From NCBI GenBank assembly GCA_904419745.1, contig CAJFSS010000010.1, positions 1 to 64,000 on the forward strand: a DNA stretch of 64,000 nucleotides, read 5' to 3'. Within the stretch, counting starts at the first letter, position 1, and each line of letters starts with the position of its first letter. The position numbers and the translations under genes were made by a program. Below, piece after piece: positions 43,349-53,566 of the stretch. The notes under the pieces were generated by a model. The model saw only the letters and a list, made by a program, of their open reading frames with translations. It was not told the origin of the DNA and searched no databases. Source of the DNA: Candidatus Pseudoruminococcus merdavium. Lineage in GTDB: Bacteria; Bacillota; Clostridia; Oscillospirales; Ruminococcaceae.

Positions 43349-45049
43349 ATGCAACTGACTCACGCATACGATCATTTTTACCGCTATGAGGAAATTACTT
43401 CGATTCTCAAAGGATATGAAAAGGATTTTTCCGAGCTGTGCCGTTTGAGTTCTCTAGCTACCACACCGGAAGGACGCAGTATCTGGCTGATGGAAGTCAC
43501 AAACCTGAAAACCGGAAATTATTGCGAAAAACCCGCCTATTTTGTTAACGGAAATATCCATACCGGAGAAGTTACCGGTTCCATGGTGGCCATGGGGCTT
43601 CTTGATTCCCTTTTTACCGGCTACCAAAATGGGGATGAAAATGTCCTGTATCTGCTCGACCACTTCACGTTCTACGTTGTACCACGGATCACTCCGGATG
43701 GCTCAGAATGTTATCTGACCACACCAGAAGTGATTCGTTCTGCCAATCGGATGTATCCCTATTCGGAACTGATGCCGGGCCTTCAGCCAAAGGATCTGGA
43801 TGGGGACGGCGTCATTCGCAAGATGCGCATCAAATCCCCCTATGGTGCCTGGAAAGTCTCTGACCGTGACCCAAGACTTATGACCAAACGCCGTCCGGAT
43901 GAGGTAAAGGGCGAATTCTACGACGTCTACACAGAAGGCGAGATCCTGGACTTTGATGGGGTCACTATCCAATCAGCTCCCCGGAAGTGGAACAACGACT
44001 TCAACCGCAATTTCCCCTTTAATTGGATGGATGAGAGCGTCCAGTCCGGTGCAGGTGCTTACCCACTGGCTAACGTGGAAACCAAAGCCATGGCTGATTT
44101 TGTTACAACCCATAAAAATATCTGCTGTGCCCTAGAAATGCATACAATGACCGGCATCTATCTCCATCCGCCGGGGGCCATGCATAAATCAGAAGTGGAT
44201 TCCCGTGATATTAGAACTTTCCAACTGATCGGGGAAATGGCAACAGAAGAAACCGGGTACCCGGTTGTCAATGTCCGTGACGACTATGTGCCATCCTCCA
44301 CCAAAATCGGCTCTGCCGGCACATTCAATGATTTCAATTTCTTTATGCACGGAATCATTGATTATACAGTTGAGTGTTGGGATTTGGATCCGCGCGCTGG
44401 CATCACCTTCCCGCATCCAGTGATGGAACCACAGTCTGATCAGGCAAATGAAGACCAATACCTGAAATACCTGCAGTGGATTGACCGAGAAAACGACGGC
44501 GAGGGAGTACAGCCCTGGACCAAATTTAACCATCCACAGCTCGGTGAAGTGGAAATCGGCGGTATTGATTATAAGTTTGTTGTACAAAACCCACCGCTTA
44601 AATTTTTGCGCCAGGAAGTCGAAAAGCATGTCCGTTTTATGCTCCGGGAAGCAAACTGCCTGCCGCAGGTCTCTTTCCGCAAAGTCAACGTTAAACAGAT
44701 TGAAGAAACCTTTTATCAGATCGACGCACATGTTATGAACACGGGATTCCTCCCCACCCAGATTACTGAGGAAAGTTTGCGTCGTAAAATCGCCGAAGAC
44801 TTGAAAGTTACACTGGACGGAGAAAATATTCTCTTTATTTCCGGAAAACAGACCCAGGAAATTGGGCAGCTGGAGGGATACTCTGCCATCTCATCCGTCA
44901 GTGCTTCTGTAAATGGACTTAGCAGTGAACGTGCAAGGCCGAGCGAGAAAAAAGTCACTTGGATTGTCAAAGCCGCTCCTGGCACACATCTTACCATTAC
45001 CTGCAAAAACAGCCGGATCGGTACCTGCAAAACAGAAGTTACTCTGTAA
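43349..45049 (+). CDS. M14-family zinc carboxypeptidase, tandem copy 1
   Basis: 566-residue metallocarboxypeptidase of peptidase family M14. Zinc ligands H71 and E74 lie in NGNIHTGEVTGS and the third ligand H265 in ALEMHTMTG. The substrate motif is DFNRNFP, and the general base E342 lies in YTVECWDLDPRAG. There is no signal peptide or membrane segment, so it should be cytosolic. A C-terminal domain of about 200 residues (PWTKFNHPQLGEVEIGGIDY and following) is beta-rich and unlike classical M14 prodomains. The start is ATG 43349 after AAGGAAGG; the frame from 43295 lacks a site. A hairpin follows at 45080. Substrate unknown. Confidence 0.9.
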   Translation: MQLTHAYDHFYRYEEITSILKGYEKDFSELCRLSSLATTPEGRSIWLMEVTNLKTGNYCEKPAYFVNGNIHTGEVTGSMVAMGLLDSLFTGYQNGDENVLYLLDHFTFYVVPRITPDGSECYLTTPEVIRSANRMYPYSELMPGLQPKDLDGDGVIRKMRIKSPYGAWKVSDRDPRLMTKRRPDEVKGEFYDVYTEGEILDFDGVTIQSAPRKWNNDFNRNFPFNWMDESVQSGAGAYPLANVETKAMADFVTTHKNICCALEMHTMTGIYLHPPGAMHKSEVDSRDIRTFQLIGEMATEETGYPVVNVRDDYVPSSTKIGSAGTFNDFNFFMHGIIDYTVECWDLDPRAGITFPHPVMEPQSDQANEDQYLKYLQWIDRENDGEGVQPWTKFNHPQLGEVEIGGIDYKFVVQNPPLKFLRQEVEKHVRFMLREANCLPQVSFRKVNVKQIEETFYQIDAHVMNTGFLPTQITEESLRRKIAEDLKVTLDGENILFISGKQTQEIGQLEGYSAISSVSASVNGLSSERARPSEKKVTWIVKAAPGTHLTITCKNSRIGTCKTEVTL

Positions 45050-45079
45050 TTGACGAGAATTTTTTTAGTCTGAGGTTAG

Positions 45080-45111
45080 GCGCCCCGACGGAATTGGATC
45101 CGTCGGGGTGC
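45080..45111 (+). terminator. Terminator after M14 copy 1
   Basis: GCGCCCCGACGG pairs with CCGTCGGGGTGC (12 bp, one G-T). A TCATACAGCAAAAAGTTTTT tract follows, so the T-run is displaced. Confidence 0.6.
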
Positions 45112-45200
45112 TCATACAGCAAAAAGTTTTTACGTTTCCAAATGCAACCTCATACAAAATTCCAACTAAAATCCTGTGCATTTTACCATTGCAACAGGAA

Positions 45201-45229
45201 TTGACATCCTTTTGACAGAAGCGTACAAT
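45201..45229 (+). promoter_or_regulatory. Sigma-A promoter of M14 copy 2
   Basis: TTGACA (45201-45206), a 17-bp spacer and TACAAT (45224-45229), with about 70 bp to the ATG. Copy 2 therefore has its own promoter. Confidence 0.8.
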
Positions 45230-45302
45230 AAATATCAGTGCTTTAACTTGCTACTATTGCACAATATTACAAGCAATTTTATAGAAAGGGAGTTTTTAGC
45301 GA

Positions 45303-47000
45303 ATGAATTTGACCTACAAATATGACCATTTCTATCGCTATGAGGAAATCACTTCGATTCTCAAAAAATATGAAGCAGAATTTCCAAATTTGTGCCGCCT
45401 GACAGCTCTCAATCAGACCCCGGAAGGGCGCAACATCTGGGCGATTGAAGTCACCAACCTTGCCACTGGTGATTTTTCTGAAAAGCCGGCATATTTTGTC
45501 AATGCCAACATCCATTGTGGGGAAGTTACCGGTTCCATGACCGCAATGTGCCTGCTTGACAACATTTTTACCAATTATAAAACGGACGAAAATATTCAGA
45601 AAATTCTGGATCACTATACTTTTTATGTCATTCCGCGTATTAGCCCGGATGGATCAGAAGCATATCTTACAACTCCGGATACCATTCGTTCTGTAAACCG
45701 GATGTATCCCTATTCTGACCTGATGCCCGGACTCCAGCCGAAAGATATGGACGGGGATGGGGTCATCCTGAAAATGAGAGTAAAATCCCCCTATGGCGCA
45801 TGGAAGGTTTCGGATCGTGATCCGCGGCTCATGACCAAACGCACTCCGGATGACGTGGAAGGGGACTTTTACAACGTCTACACAGAAGGAGAAATTCTCG
45901 ATTACGATGGAATCAACATCAAATCTGCACCACAAAAATGGGGAAATGACTTCAACCGCAATTTCCCTTGTGGATGGCAGCACAGCAGTATCCAGAAGGG
46001 CTCCGGTATCTACCCACTCTCCAATATTGAAACAAAAACCGTTGCCGATTTTATTATCAACCATAAAAATATCTGCAGTTCTCTGAACCTGCATACCATG
46101 ACCGGCGTTTACCTCTATCCACCGGGATTAAAACATAAAAAAGACGCCGATCCTGCAGACATGGCCCGGTATGAAGCAATGGGTAAAATCGGTACGGAGG
46201 AATCCGGTTATCCAGCAGTTTGTATTTTGGACGGCTATCTGCCGGAGGGCACCGCAGCAGGCGCCGCTGTCGGTTCCTTGGACGACTTCAATCATTTCAA
46301 TATGGGCATTGTCGATTTCACAATTGAGTGCTGGGATCTGGACCCGCGTGCCGGGATCCCCTTCGGCTCCCCCATTATGAGGGAAGAAACCGATGAAGAG
46401 GCAGAAGAACATCATCTGAAATATTTGCAGTGGATTGACCGTGAAAACGACGGAGAAGGCGTAAAACCCTGGACAAAATTTAATCATCCACAGCTTGGCG
46501 AAGTGGAAATCGGCGGTATTGACTACAAGCATGTTGTGCAGAACCCACCGCCAAAATTCCTGCCGCAGGAAGTCGAAAAGCACACCCGCTTTATTCTCCG
46601 CCATGTCAAAGCCCTGCCCAGAGTCCAATTCCGCAAGGTCGATACAGTAAAAGTCGACGAGTCCACTTTCAAAATTGACGCCTATGTCATGAACACGGGC
46701 TTCCTTCCGACTCAAGTCACCAATGAAGCATTTAAACTGAAAATCGACGAGGATTTGAAGGTTTCTCTGTGTGGAAACGATCTTGAATTTGTAGAAGGAA
46801 AACAGATTCAGGAAATTGGACAGCTCGAAGGTTATTCCGGAATTGTTGCAAGAGGCGGCTCTCTCGGTGCAAGTTCTGAAATTGTCCGTCCCTGTGAGAA
46901 AAAAGTCACCTGGATTGTCAAAGCAAAACCTGGTACTGAACTGACAATTACTTGCTATAACAGTAAAATTGGCAAACGCGCCACAACAGTCACCCTGTAA
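45303..47000 (+). CDS. M14-family zinc carboxypeptidase, tandem copy 2
   Basis: 565 residues, co-linear with the copies on either side over the whole length. Zinc ligands H71 and E74 (NANIHCGEVTG), the third His (LNLHTMTG), DFNRNFP and the catalytic Glu in FTIECWDLDPRAG are all kept, so the enzyme should be active. A Cys stands right after the first zinc His (H-C-G-E), unlike copy 1 (H-T-G-E) and copy 3 (H-A-G-E). ATG 45303 is 10 nt after GGGAG. Its own promoter lies upstream and a strong terminator follows only 8 nt after the stop. Confidence 0.9.
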   Translation: MNLTYKYDHFYRYEEITSILKKYEAEFPNLCRLTALNQTPEGRNIWAIEVTNLATGDFSEKPAYFVNANIHCGEVTGSMTAMCLLDNIFTNYKTDENIQKILDHYTFYVIPRISPDGSEAYLTTPDTIRSVNRMYPYSDLMPGLQPKDMDGDGVILKMRVKSPYGAWKVSDRDPRLMTKRTPDDVEGDFYNVYTEGEILDYDGINIKSAPQKWGNDFNRNFPCGWQHSSIQKGSGIYPLSNIETKTVADFIINHKNICSSLNLHTMTGVYLYPPGLKHKKDADPADMARYEAMGKIGTEESGYPAVCILDGYLPEGTAAGAAVGSLDDFNHFNMGIVDFTIECWDLDPRAGIPFGSPIMREETDEEAEEHHLKYLQWIDRENDGEGVKPWTKFNHPQLGEVEIGGIDYKHVVQNPPPKFLPQEVEKHTRFILRHVKALPRVQFRKVDTVKVDESTFKIDAYVMNTGFLPTQVTNEAFKLKIDEDLKVSLCGNDLEFVEGKQIQEIGQLEGYSGIVARGGSLGASSEIVRPCEKKVTWIVKAKPGTELTITCYNSKIGKRATTVTL

Positions 47001-47008
47001 ACATTGCT

Positions 47009-47038
47009 GGCGGCGGCAAAAGCCGCCGCCGATTTTTT
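47009..47038 (+). terminator. Terminator between M14 copies 2 and 3
   Basis: GGCGGCGGC-AAAA-GCCGCCGCC is followed by GATTTTTTG. It is a textbook terminator placed inside the 66-bp gap between two apparently co-directional paralogues, with no separate promoter seen for copy 3. Confidence 0.9.
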
Positions 47039-47066
47039 GAATGATTAGAAAGGAGGATTGCATCCT

Positions 47067-48764
47067 TTGAAGAAAGTGAGAAACACTTACGATCATTACT
47101 ACCGCTATGAGGAGATCACTTCCATCCTCAAAGGATATGAGGCAGAATTCCCGGAAATGGTCCGTTTAACTGCCTTGAACCAAACCCCGGAAGGGCGCAA
47201 TATTTGGGCAATTGAATTTACCGATCGCACAACCGGCGATTATCTGGACAAACCGGCTTATTATATTGAGGCAAATATCCATGCAGGAGAAGTGGCAGGC
47301 TGTATGAGCGCCATGTACTTTTTGGATTATATGTTTACCAACTACAAAACCGATCCGGAAGTACAAAGCTTGCTCAAAAAATATACGTTTTATATGGTTC
47401 CCCGCGTCTCTCCAGATGGTTCAGAATGTTATCTGACAACTCCGGACACCATCCGTTCTGTCAATCGGCTCTATCCGTATTCAGAATTGATGCCCGGGCT
47501 TCAGCCGAAGGATATGGACGGGGACGGTGTAATCCGTAAAATGAGAGTAAAATCCCCCTATGGCGCATGGAAAGTATCCGATAAAGATCCAAGATTGATG
47601 GTCAAACGTGCCCCGGATGATATGGATGGGGAATTTTACAATGTTTTTACCGAAGGAGAAATCCTGGACTTTGATGGGTATACCGTCAAATCCGCTCCAC
47701 AAAAATGGGGAAATGACTTCAATCGCAACTTCCCGGCTATGTGGAAACATGAAAGTGAACAGCGTGGCGCCGGGAACTATCCGCTGAGCAACATTGAGAC
47801 AAAAACTGTGGCGGATTTTATCATCGGCCATAAGAACATTTGCAGCATCATTGATTTCCACACCATGACCGGAGCCTATTTGTATCCACCGGGAATCAAA
47901 CCAAGAAGCGAGGCGGACAAAGCGGATATGCGCCGCTATGTGGAAATTGGAAAAATGGCAACACAGGAGACCACTTATCCCCCAGTGAATGCACATGACG
48001 AGTATGTCCCTGCAGACGCACGGGTGGACGTCGGCGCCTTTGATGATTTTAACCACTTCACGCTGGGTATTCCTGCCTACACCATTGAATGTTGGGATCT
48101 GGATCCACGTGCGGGAATCCCCTTCACTTATCCGATTATGAAGGATGAGACGGACGAGGAAGCTGCGGAGCACCACCTGAAATATATTCAGTGGATTGAA
48201 CGGGAAAATGATGGAGAAGGCTATCTGCCGTGGACAAAATTTAACCATCCGCAACTTGGTGAGGTGGAGATCGGCGGCATTGACTATAAACATGTCGTCC
48301 AAAACCCACCGCCTAAGTTTTTACCACAGGAAGTCGAAAAACACACCCGTTTCCTGCTCCGGCATGTCAAATCCCTTCCGATGATCCAGTTCCATAAAGT
48401 CGATGTGCAGCACATTGACGGTTGTGTATATAAGATTGACGCCTATGTCATGAATACCGGTTATCTACCTACCTATATTACAAGAGAGGCATTGAAACTC
48501 CAAGTGGAACAGCCGATCAAGGTTTCCCTTTCTGGAGAAGGGATTGCCTTTGTTCAGGGAAAACAGGAACAAGATATTGGACAACTGGAAGGCTATTCCG
48601 CAATTGTTGCCCAGAATGTCTCTGTAAACGGACTCAGCACAGAATATGATTTGCCCTGTGAAAAGCGGGTTTCCTGGATAATCACGGCAAAAGAGGGAAC
48701 AACATTGACAATTACCTGCCACAGCGATAAAGTAGGCACTTATAAAAAAGAGATTTGTGTATAA
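47067..48764 (+). CDS. M14-family zinc carboxypeptidase, tandem copy 3
   Basis: 565 residues, the same architecture as copies 1 and 2. Zinc ligands H72 and E75 (EANIHAGEVAG), the third His (IDFHTMTG), DFNRNFP and Glu in YTIECWDLDPRAG are conserved. The start is TTG 47067, 10 nt after AGGAGG. It gives MKKVRNTYDH and a length equal to the paralogues; a TTG at 47058 is 1 nt from the ribosome site. No own promoter fits in the 66-bp gap behind the terminator, so it depends on read-through. A convergent terminator lies between it and cbiC. Confidence 0.9.
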   Translation: MKKVRNTYDHYYRYEEITSILKGYEAEFPEMVRLTALNQTPEGRNIWAIEFTDRTTGDYLDKPAYYIEANIHAGEVAGCMSAMYFLDYMFTNYKTDPEVQSLLKKYTFYMVPRVSPDGSECYLTTPDTIRSVNRLYPYSELMPGLQPKDMDGDGVIRKMRVKSPYGAWKVSDKDPRLMVKRAPDDMDGEFYNVFTEGEILDFDGYTVKSAPQKWGNDFNRNFPAMWKHESEQRGAGNYPLSNIETKTVADFIIGHKNICSIIDFHTMTGAYLYPPGIKPRSEADKADMRRYVEIGKMATQETTYPPVNAHDEYVPADARVDVGAFDDFNHFTLGIPAYTIECWDLDPRAGIPFTYPIMKDETDEEAAEHHLKYIQWIERENDGEGYLPWTKFNHPQLGEVEIGGIDYKHVVQNPPPKFLPQEVEKHTRFLLRHVKSLPMIQFHKVDVQHIDGCVYKIDAYVMNTGYLPTYITREALKLQVEQPIKVSLSGEGIAFVQGKQEQDIGQLEGYSAIVAQNVSVNGLSTEYDLPCEKRVSWIITAKEGTTLTITCHSDKVGTYKKEICV

Positions 48765-48798
48765 AAAGGGCTTTCAGTCTGATAAAATTAAGTATGGA

Positions 48799-48832
48799 AA
48801 ATCCCCTGTGAGTTTTACCTCACAGGGGATTT
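48799..48832. terminator. Bidirectional terminator between M14 copy 3 and the cobalamin operon
   Basis: AAATCCCCTGTGAG pairs with CTCACAGGGGATTT around TTTTAC, with T-runs on both strands. It ends the cobalamin operon from the other side. Confidence 0.92.
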
Positions 48833-48843
48833 GTTCTGTTTTT

Positions 48844-49488
48844 CTATAGCATGCGCCCCATTGCCTGATACAGCAGGGCATTGACAATGGCAGCCGCCAC
48901 ATTGCTGCCACCTTTTCTTCCACGTGCTACGATATAGGGAACCCCGCTACTCATAATGAGTTCCTTGGATTCCACTACATTGACAAACCCTACCGGAACG
49001 CCGATGACAAGCTTCGGATGGATTTTCCCCTCTGTAATCAGTTCATACAGCCTGACCAGGGCCGTTGGGGCATTTCCTACCGCAAATATCAAGTTTCCGG
49101 AAAGAGTACTCGCCTTGTTCATACTTGCAACGGCACGGGTTGTCCCCTGTTGCTTTGCAGCAAGGGCAACATCTTCATCCGACATAAAACAGTGGATTTC
49201 TCCCCGGAGTTTCTGTAAGGCCGATTTATTTACTCCGGAAAAAGCCATTTTTGTGTCTGTCACCAGGACGGCGCCCTGTCTGAATATCTCCACTGCCCTT
49301 GTTACCGCATGTTCCGAAAAACAGAGAGTATCCGCATAATCAAAATCTGCCGTTGTATGAATGACTCGTTTGATAACCGGTTCATTTTCCCTATCCAGGT
49401 TTTTATCCCCAAGCTCCTGGGAGATAATTTCAAAACTGCGCTTTTCAATTTCATTTGGTAAAACCTTCTGCAATGTCACCTTGCTCAA
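48844..49488 (-). CDS. cbiC: Cobalt-precorrin-8 methylmutase
   Basis: 214 residues. It moves a methyl group from C11 to C12 of the corrin ring, giving cobyrinic acid. The family signature is the region IHTTADFDYADTL (His active site) with GAVLVTDTKMAFSGVNK and AVGNAPTALVRLYELI. It ends VPVGFVNVVESKELI. It overlaps cobO by 4 nt. Last gene of the operon, ahead of a bidirectional terminator. Confidence 0.96.
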   Translation of the reverse strand: MSKVTLQKVLPNEIEKRSFEIISQELGDKNLDRENEPVIKRVIHTTADFDYADTLCFSEHAVTRAVEIFRQGAVLVTDTKMAFSGVNKSALQKLRGEIHCFMSDEDVALAAKQQGTTRAVASMNKASTLSGNLIFAVGNAPTALVRLYELITEGKIHPKLVIGVPVGFVNVVESKELIMSSGVPYIVARGRKGGSNVAAAIVNALLYQAMGRML

Positions 49489-50015
49489 TATTCAATTCCC
49501 TCCCTGGCAACAATTCCCCTGTCTAAGGGATGCCGTTCCTTTTCCATCCTGGTGATATAATCTGCGCACTCCCTTATCACAGGAGAGGCTTCCCTTCCAG
49601 TAAGTACTACTTCTAAAAAGGGAGGACGGTTTTCCAAAAAGGACAGCAGCATTTTTTCCTCAAACATTTCCTTTGCCACTGCATCCAGGATTTCGTCCAG
49701 AATTAACAGTTCGCATTTTCCCTCCACTACCAATTGTTGGGCATGGGCAAAATTTTTTTCATGAATTTTCCGGGTTTTCTTCCGTTCCTCTTCTGTCATG
49801 GAAGAGGTAAAATGATCCCCTGCTTTCCCCCGAAAAATACGGATATGATCCAGTTGCTCGAGCAGTTTAATCTCCCCGGTTGCATGGTTTTTCAGAAACT
49901 GAACTACTACAACCTGCTGACCCTGCCCCAGGGCACGAAGGGCAAGCCCCATAGCGGCCGTCGTTTTCCCCTTACCGTTTCCACAATAGATGTGAACGAG
50001 TCCCCTTTCTCTCAT
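49485..50015 (-). CDS. cobO: Cob(I)yrinic acid a,c-diamide adenosyltransferase
   Basis: 176-residue CobA/CobO/BtuR-type enzyme that attaches the 5'-deoxyadenosyl group to cobalt. It has the family P-loop [31 protein letters not shown] (Walker B-like), and the C-terminal [20 protein letters not shown]. The N-terminal helix of some homologues is missing, which is common for the short form. ATG 50015 overlaps cbiP by 4 nt and its stop overlaps cbiC. Confidence 0.95.
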   Translation of the reverse strand: MRERGLVHIYCGNGKGKTTAAMGLALRALGQGQQVVVVQFLKNHATGEIKLLEQLDHIRIFRGKAGDHFTSSMTEEERKKTRKIHEKNFAHAQQLVVEGKCELLILDEILDAVAKEMFEEKMLLSFLENRPPFLEVVLTGREASPVIRECADYITRMEKERHPLDRGIVAREGIEY

Positions 50016-51517
50016 GCACCCGCCTCCAGAATGTGATAAATCTTTTCCATATCCAGGCTTTTTCGGAGAATATCCGCTAATTTATCGTATTCCTGTTCTC
50101 TCAGCTGGACAATATCCATTGCCCGGACTTCTTTCCCATCAAAGCCCTTTTCCTGCAAGAGAGATTTGGCAAATGCGGAGGTAATATCTCCGGATTCAAA
50201 CAGTCCGTGCAAATAGGTACCATAGAGGTTCCCCTGGCAACAACCGTCCCGTTTCTGTTCACAACCTGGAACCGATACCGTGGAAAAAACAGCTTCCCCG
50301 CCAAGATGCACAGTATCTCCCATATGAATTTCATATCCTTCGACTGGGAGATTTGATATCCCAGAAAGGATTCCGGGAATAGCGCCTATGGTTCCTGCCG
50401 CCTGCGTGCGCACCTTTTCCTGTGAGAAAACGGTTTTTGTATCAAACAGGCCAAGACCTCGCAGACTTCCGCCTTCCTCTACCCCATGAGGATCTTCCAA
50501 CAAACGGCCCATCATCTGATAACCACCACAGATTCCGAGGACTCCTTTTCCAGCGGCAGCGTGTTTGAGAACCAGGGATTCCATCCCATTTTGACGCAGC
50601 CATTTTAAATCCCCCATCGTGTTTTTGGTGCCGGGCAAAATCACAAAATCCGGAAAACCAAATTGGGAGGCTTCTGAAACATACCGGACGCCAATTCCAT
50701 CCAGGGATTGCAGAGGGTTGAAGTCCGTAAAATTAGAAATATGGGGAAACCGGATTACCGCAATGTCTACCAGGGCATCTGTTTTTGTTGCCTGCAGCCG
50801 GGTGGAAAGGCTGTCCTCATCTTCCAAATCCAGTGGAGCATAGGGTACCACTCCCAAAACCTGTTTCCCACAAAGCTGTTCCATCATAGTAAGACCGGGG
50901 CGGAGGATCTCCACATCTCCACGGAATTTGTTGATGATAAGACCTTTGATCAGTTCCTGCTCCTCTGGTTCCAACAGTTTAACTGTTCCATACAGGCTTG
51001 CAAAGACGCCGCCGCGATCAATATCCCCCACCAGCAGGACAGGGGCATGGACAAGCTTTGCAAGCCCCATATTGACAATATCATCCGCTTTGAGGTTGAT
51101 TTCCGCCGGAGAACCCGCCCCCTCAATCACCACAATATCATTTTGGCTGCTCAGGATCTGATAGGCGTTGAGGATATCCGGGATCAGCGATTTCTTTTTC
51201 CGAAAGTAATCCACCGCCCGCATATTTCCCAAAACTTTCCCATTGACGATCACTTGGCTGCCAACATCGCTGGACGGTTTGAGCAGGATCGGGTTCATAG
51301 AAACAGTAGGCTCAATTCCAGCCGCCTGAGCCTGCATGACTTGCGCGCGGCCCATTTCCAGCCCGTCCTTGGTAATATAGGAATTGAGCGCCATATTCTG
51401 ACTTTTAAAAGGAGCTACCCTGTATCCATCCTGATGAAAAATCCGGCATAATCCGGCGGCTATCACGCTTTTTCCGGCATTGGACATCGTGCCCTGTATC
51501 ATAATCGGTTTTGCCAT
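50012..51517 (-). CDS. cbiP: Cobyric acid synthase
   Basis: 501-residue glutamine-dependent amidotransferase that amidates the b, d, e and g side chains of adenosylcobyrinic acid a,c-diamide. The N-terminal synthetase domain has [19 protein letters not shown] and [10 protein letters not shown]. The GATase1 domain has the nucleophilic Cys in [11 protein letters not shown] and a C-terminal His in the GTYLHGLFE region. ATG 51517 follows GGAGGGAATTGCG. 14 nt lie between it and the CobD gene. Confidence 0.96.
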   Translation of the reverse strand: MAKPIMIQGTMSNAGKSVIAAGLCRIFHQDGYRVAPFKSQNMALNSYITKDGLEMGRAQVMQAQAAGIEPTVSMNPILLKPSSDVGSQVIVNGKVLGNMRAVDYFRKKKSLIPDILNAYQILSSQNDIVVIEGAGSPAEINLKADDIVNMGLAKLVHAPVLLVGDIDRGGVFASLYGTVKLLEPEEQELIKGLIINKFRGDVEILRPGLTMMEQLCGKQVLGVVPYAPLDLEDEDSLSTRLQATKTDALVDIAVIRFPHISNFTDFNPLQSLDGIGVRYVSEASQFGFPDFVILPGTKNTMGDLKWLRQNGMESLVLKHAAAGKGVLGICGGYQMMGRLLEDPHGVEEGGSLRGLGLFDTKTVFSQEKVRTQAAGTIGAIPGILSGISNLPVEGYEIHMGDTVHLGGEAVFSTVSVPGCEQKRDGCCQGNLYGTYLHGLFESGDITSAFAKSLLQEKGFDGKEVRAMDIVQLREQEYDKLADILRKSLDMEKIYHILEAGA

Positions 51518-51531
51518 CGCAATTCCCTCCG

Positions 51532-52587
51532 CTAAATCCGTTCAAATGCGCCGAGCAGTTTGATGTTATCCTCGTGCCTGCGGATGGCAATCCGGTAATA
51601 TCCCGGCCCCAACCCTCGGTAGTTCTCACATCCGCGGATCAAAATCCCTTCCTGTCTCATTTTCTGGACAAGTTGTGTATCCTGCGCGAGGAAAAACAGG
51701 TAGTTAGCGTGGGATTCAAAAACTTTATAACCGCAGCAGGTCAAACCATAACGCAGAAATTCCCGTTCCCGTTTCAAATATTTTCTAGTCTTTTCCAAGT
51801 ATTCTGCTGCGTTTTGCAGTGCCGCTTCCCCCGCCGCCTGGGCCAATGTGGATACTGGCCACGGCTGGCCTGCCGCTGCAATCTGTTCCAGCAAATCCCT
51901 GTTGGAACAGAGGATATATCCCAGCCGGGCCCCAGCCAGCGCAAAGGTCTTGGTAAACGCCTTGAGCACAATCAAATATGGGTTATTTTGCAGATATTTT
52001 TTGACGGTAAGTTCCTGGAAGTGTTCAGAAAAATCCAAAAAGCACTCATCCACCACCAGCAAAATCTGATTTTCCCTACACTTTTTGACGATTTTTTCCA
52101 TCAAATTTGCCGGAATGATCTGCCCGGTCGGATTATTCGGGTTACACAAGAATAAGATGTCGTATCCTGATGTCAATTCCTCCAAAAAAGCTTCCGTCAG
52201 CTGGAACTGTTCGGTTGCTTCCAAACGTGCAAACTGGATTCGGCATTTTCCAGCACGGAGCGCCGCTTCATATTCACTAAACGACGGAGCGAGCAACAGG
52301 GCACGCTTGGGCCTATATGCATAGACAATCCGGTAAATCAAATCCGCAGCGCCGCCAGAACACAGCACCCAATCCTGTGCAACCTGCTCAAACTGCGCAA
52401 GTTTCCGGCACAGGGATGTCGAATGGGGATCCGGATAGCAATCCGCATGGATAGCCGCTTCACATAAAGCCGCCAGCACCGCCTTTTGCATCCTTAACGG
52501 ATTGATATTGGAAGAAAAATCAAGCGGTTTTTCCCCATATTCCCGTTCATAGGAATAGATATCTCCCCCATGCATAGATTCTGGCAT
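51532..52587 (-). CDS. cobD: Threonine-phosphate decarboxylase (CobD-type aminotransferase)
   Basis: 351-residue PLP enzyme of fold type I. The N-terminus [20 protein letters not shown] and SSNINP is typical for CobD, which makes (R)-1-amino-2-propanol phosphate. The substrate-binding NPNNPTG is at 149-155, the PLP Asp at 180 (VVDECFLDF) and the Schiff-base Lys at 213 ([15 protein letters not shown]). It resembles histidinol-phosphate aminotransferase, but the location in the cobalamin operon decides. ATG 52587 has GGAGG upstream and starts one base after the cbiB stop. Confidence 0.94.
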   Translation of the reverse strand: MPESMHGGDIYSYEREYGEKPLDFSSNINPLRMQKAVLAALCEAAIHADCYPDPHSTSLCRKLAQFEQVAQDWVLCSGGAADLIYRIVYAYRPKRALLLAPSFSEYEAALRAGKCRIQFARLEATEQFQLTEAFLEELTSGYDILFLCNPNNPTGQIIPANLMEKIVKKCRENQILLVVDECFLDFSEHFQELTVKKYLQNNPYLIVLKAFTKTFALAGARLGYILCSNRDLLEQIAAAGQPWPVSTLAQAAGEAALQNAAEYLEKTRKYLKREREFLRYGLTCCGYKVFESHANYLFFLAQDTQLVQKMRQEGILIRGCENYRGLGPGYYRIAIRRHEDNIKLLGAFERI

Positions 52588-52588
52588 A

Positions 52589-53566
52589 TTAAAATCCTCC
52601 TTGTAGCATCAAGCATACTGAAAATCGTACGGCAAGGCAGAAAAGCAGGGTTAGAATTGCCGTGGCAATCATCAGCCGGTTGGCCCGGCGGATATCCTCC
52701 GGTTCAATTTCCCGCAGTGCATCCCCGATGGTCGGTTTATGAACAGGTTTTCCAAAATAACTTGCATCCCCTGCAAGCTGAAGGCCAAGCGCGCCTGCAC
52801 ACACCGCTTCGGTCTGCGCAGAATTCGGGCTGGCATGGCAAAAACGATCCCGCCGGAAAATCCTCCATGCACCGCGTCCATCCATACGCAGAAGAAAAGC
52901 CGAAAGCACCATCAGCAGAGCGCTCAGGCGCGCGGGGATAAAATTGACGGCGTCGTCCAGCCTTGCCGGGACAAAGCCAAAATTCAGGTATGTTTCATTT
53001 TTATATCCCACCATACTGTCCATGGTATTGACTGCTTTATAGGCAAGGGCAAGCGGGGCGCCTCCAATCATCAAGTAAAACAGCGGAGCCACCACCCCGT
53101 CGCTGGTATTTTCCGCGACCGTTTCCACGGCGGCTTTGGCGATTCCTTTTTCATCAAGCGACTGGGTGTCCCGCCCAACAATCATACTTACCGCATACCG
53201 CGCCCCGGGGATATCCCCTGCTCGCAGGGCATGGTACACCTTCATGCTCTCAACCTTCAGGGATTTTGCGGCCAGCACCTGATAACAGAGCAGACTCTGT
53301 ACGACTAAGACAAGCCATTTTCCTACCAAAGAACACAGCCACAGGAGTAGGACGGCCAGAGCCCAGGAGCAGAGTGGGAGGATGATGGCAAGCATTGCTC
53401 CCGCTGTACGTTCTCCATTTTTGGTTGTAGGAAACAGCCGGCGAAGCCTTATTTCCAGTAAGGCAATCGCGTGGCCCATCCACCGCACGGGGTGCGGCAG
53501 CCAATGGGGATCGCCAAAAATCATATCCAGCACAAAGCCAGCCAAAATGGAACAACCGATCAACAT
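52589..53566 (-). CDS. cbiB: Adenosylcobinamide-phosphate synthase
   Basis: 325-residue integral membrane protein that attaches aminopropanol phosphate to adenosylcobyric acid. It begins FVLDMIFGDPHWLPHPVRWMG, the diagnostic CbiB signature. Multiple hydrophobic helices follow, then VETVAENTSDGVVAPLFYL and YKAVNTMDSMVGYKNETY, both highly conserved. The C-terminus has the DGRGAWRIFRRDR block and ends in a transmembrane helix. ATG 53566 overlaps the cobC stop (53560) by 7 nt. Confidence 0.95.
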   Translation of the reverse strand: MLIGCSILAGFVLDMIFGDPHWLPHPVRWMGHAIALLEIRLRRLFPTTKNGERTAGAMLAIILPLCSWALAVLLLWLCSLVGKWLVLVVQSLLCYQVLAAKSLKVESMKVYHALRAGDIPGARYAVSMIVGRDTQSLDEKGIAKAAVETVAENTSDGVVAPLFYLMIGGAPLALAYKAVNTMDSMVGYKNETYLNFGFVPARLDDAVNFIPARLSALLMVLSAFLLRMDGRGAWRIFRRDRFCHASPNSAQTEAVCAGALGLQLAGDASYFGKPVHKPTIGDALREIEPEDIRRANRLMIATAILTLLFCLAVRFSVCLMLQGGF

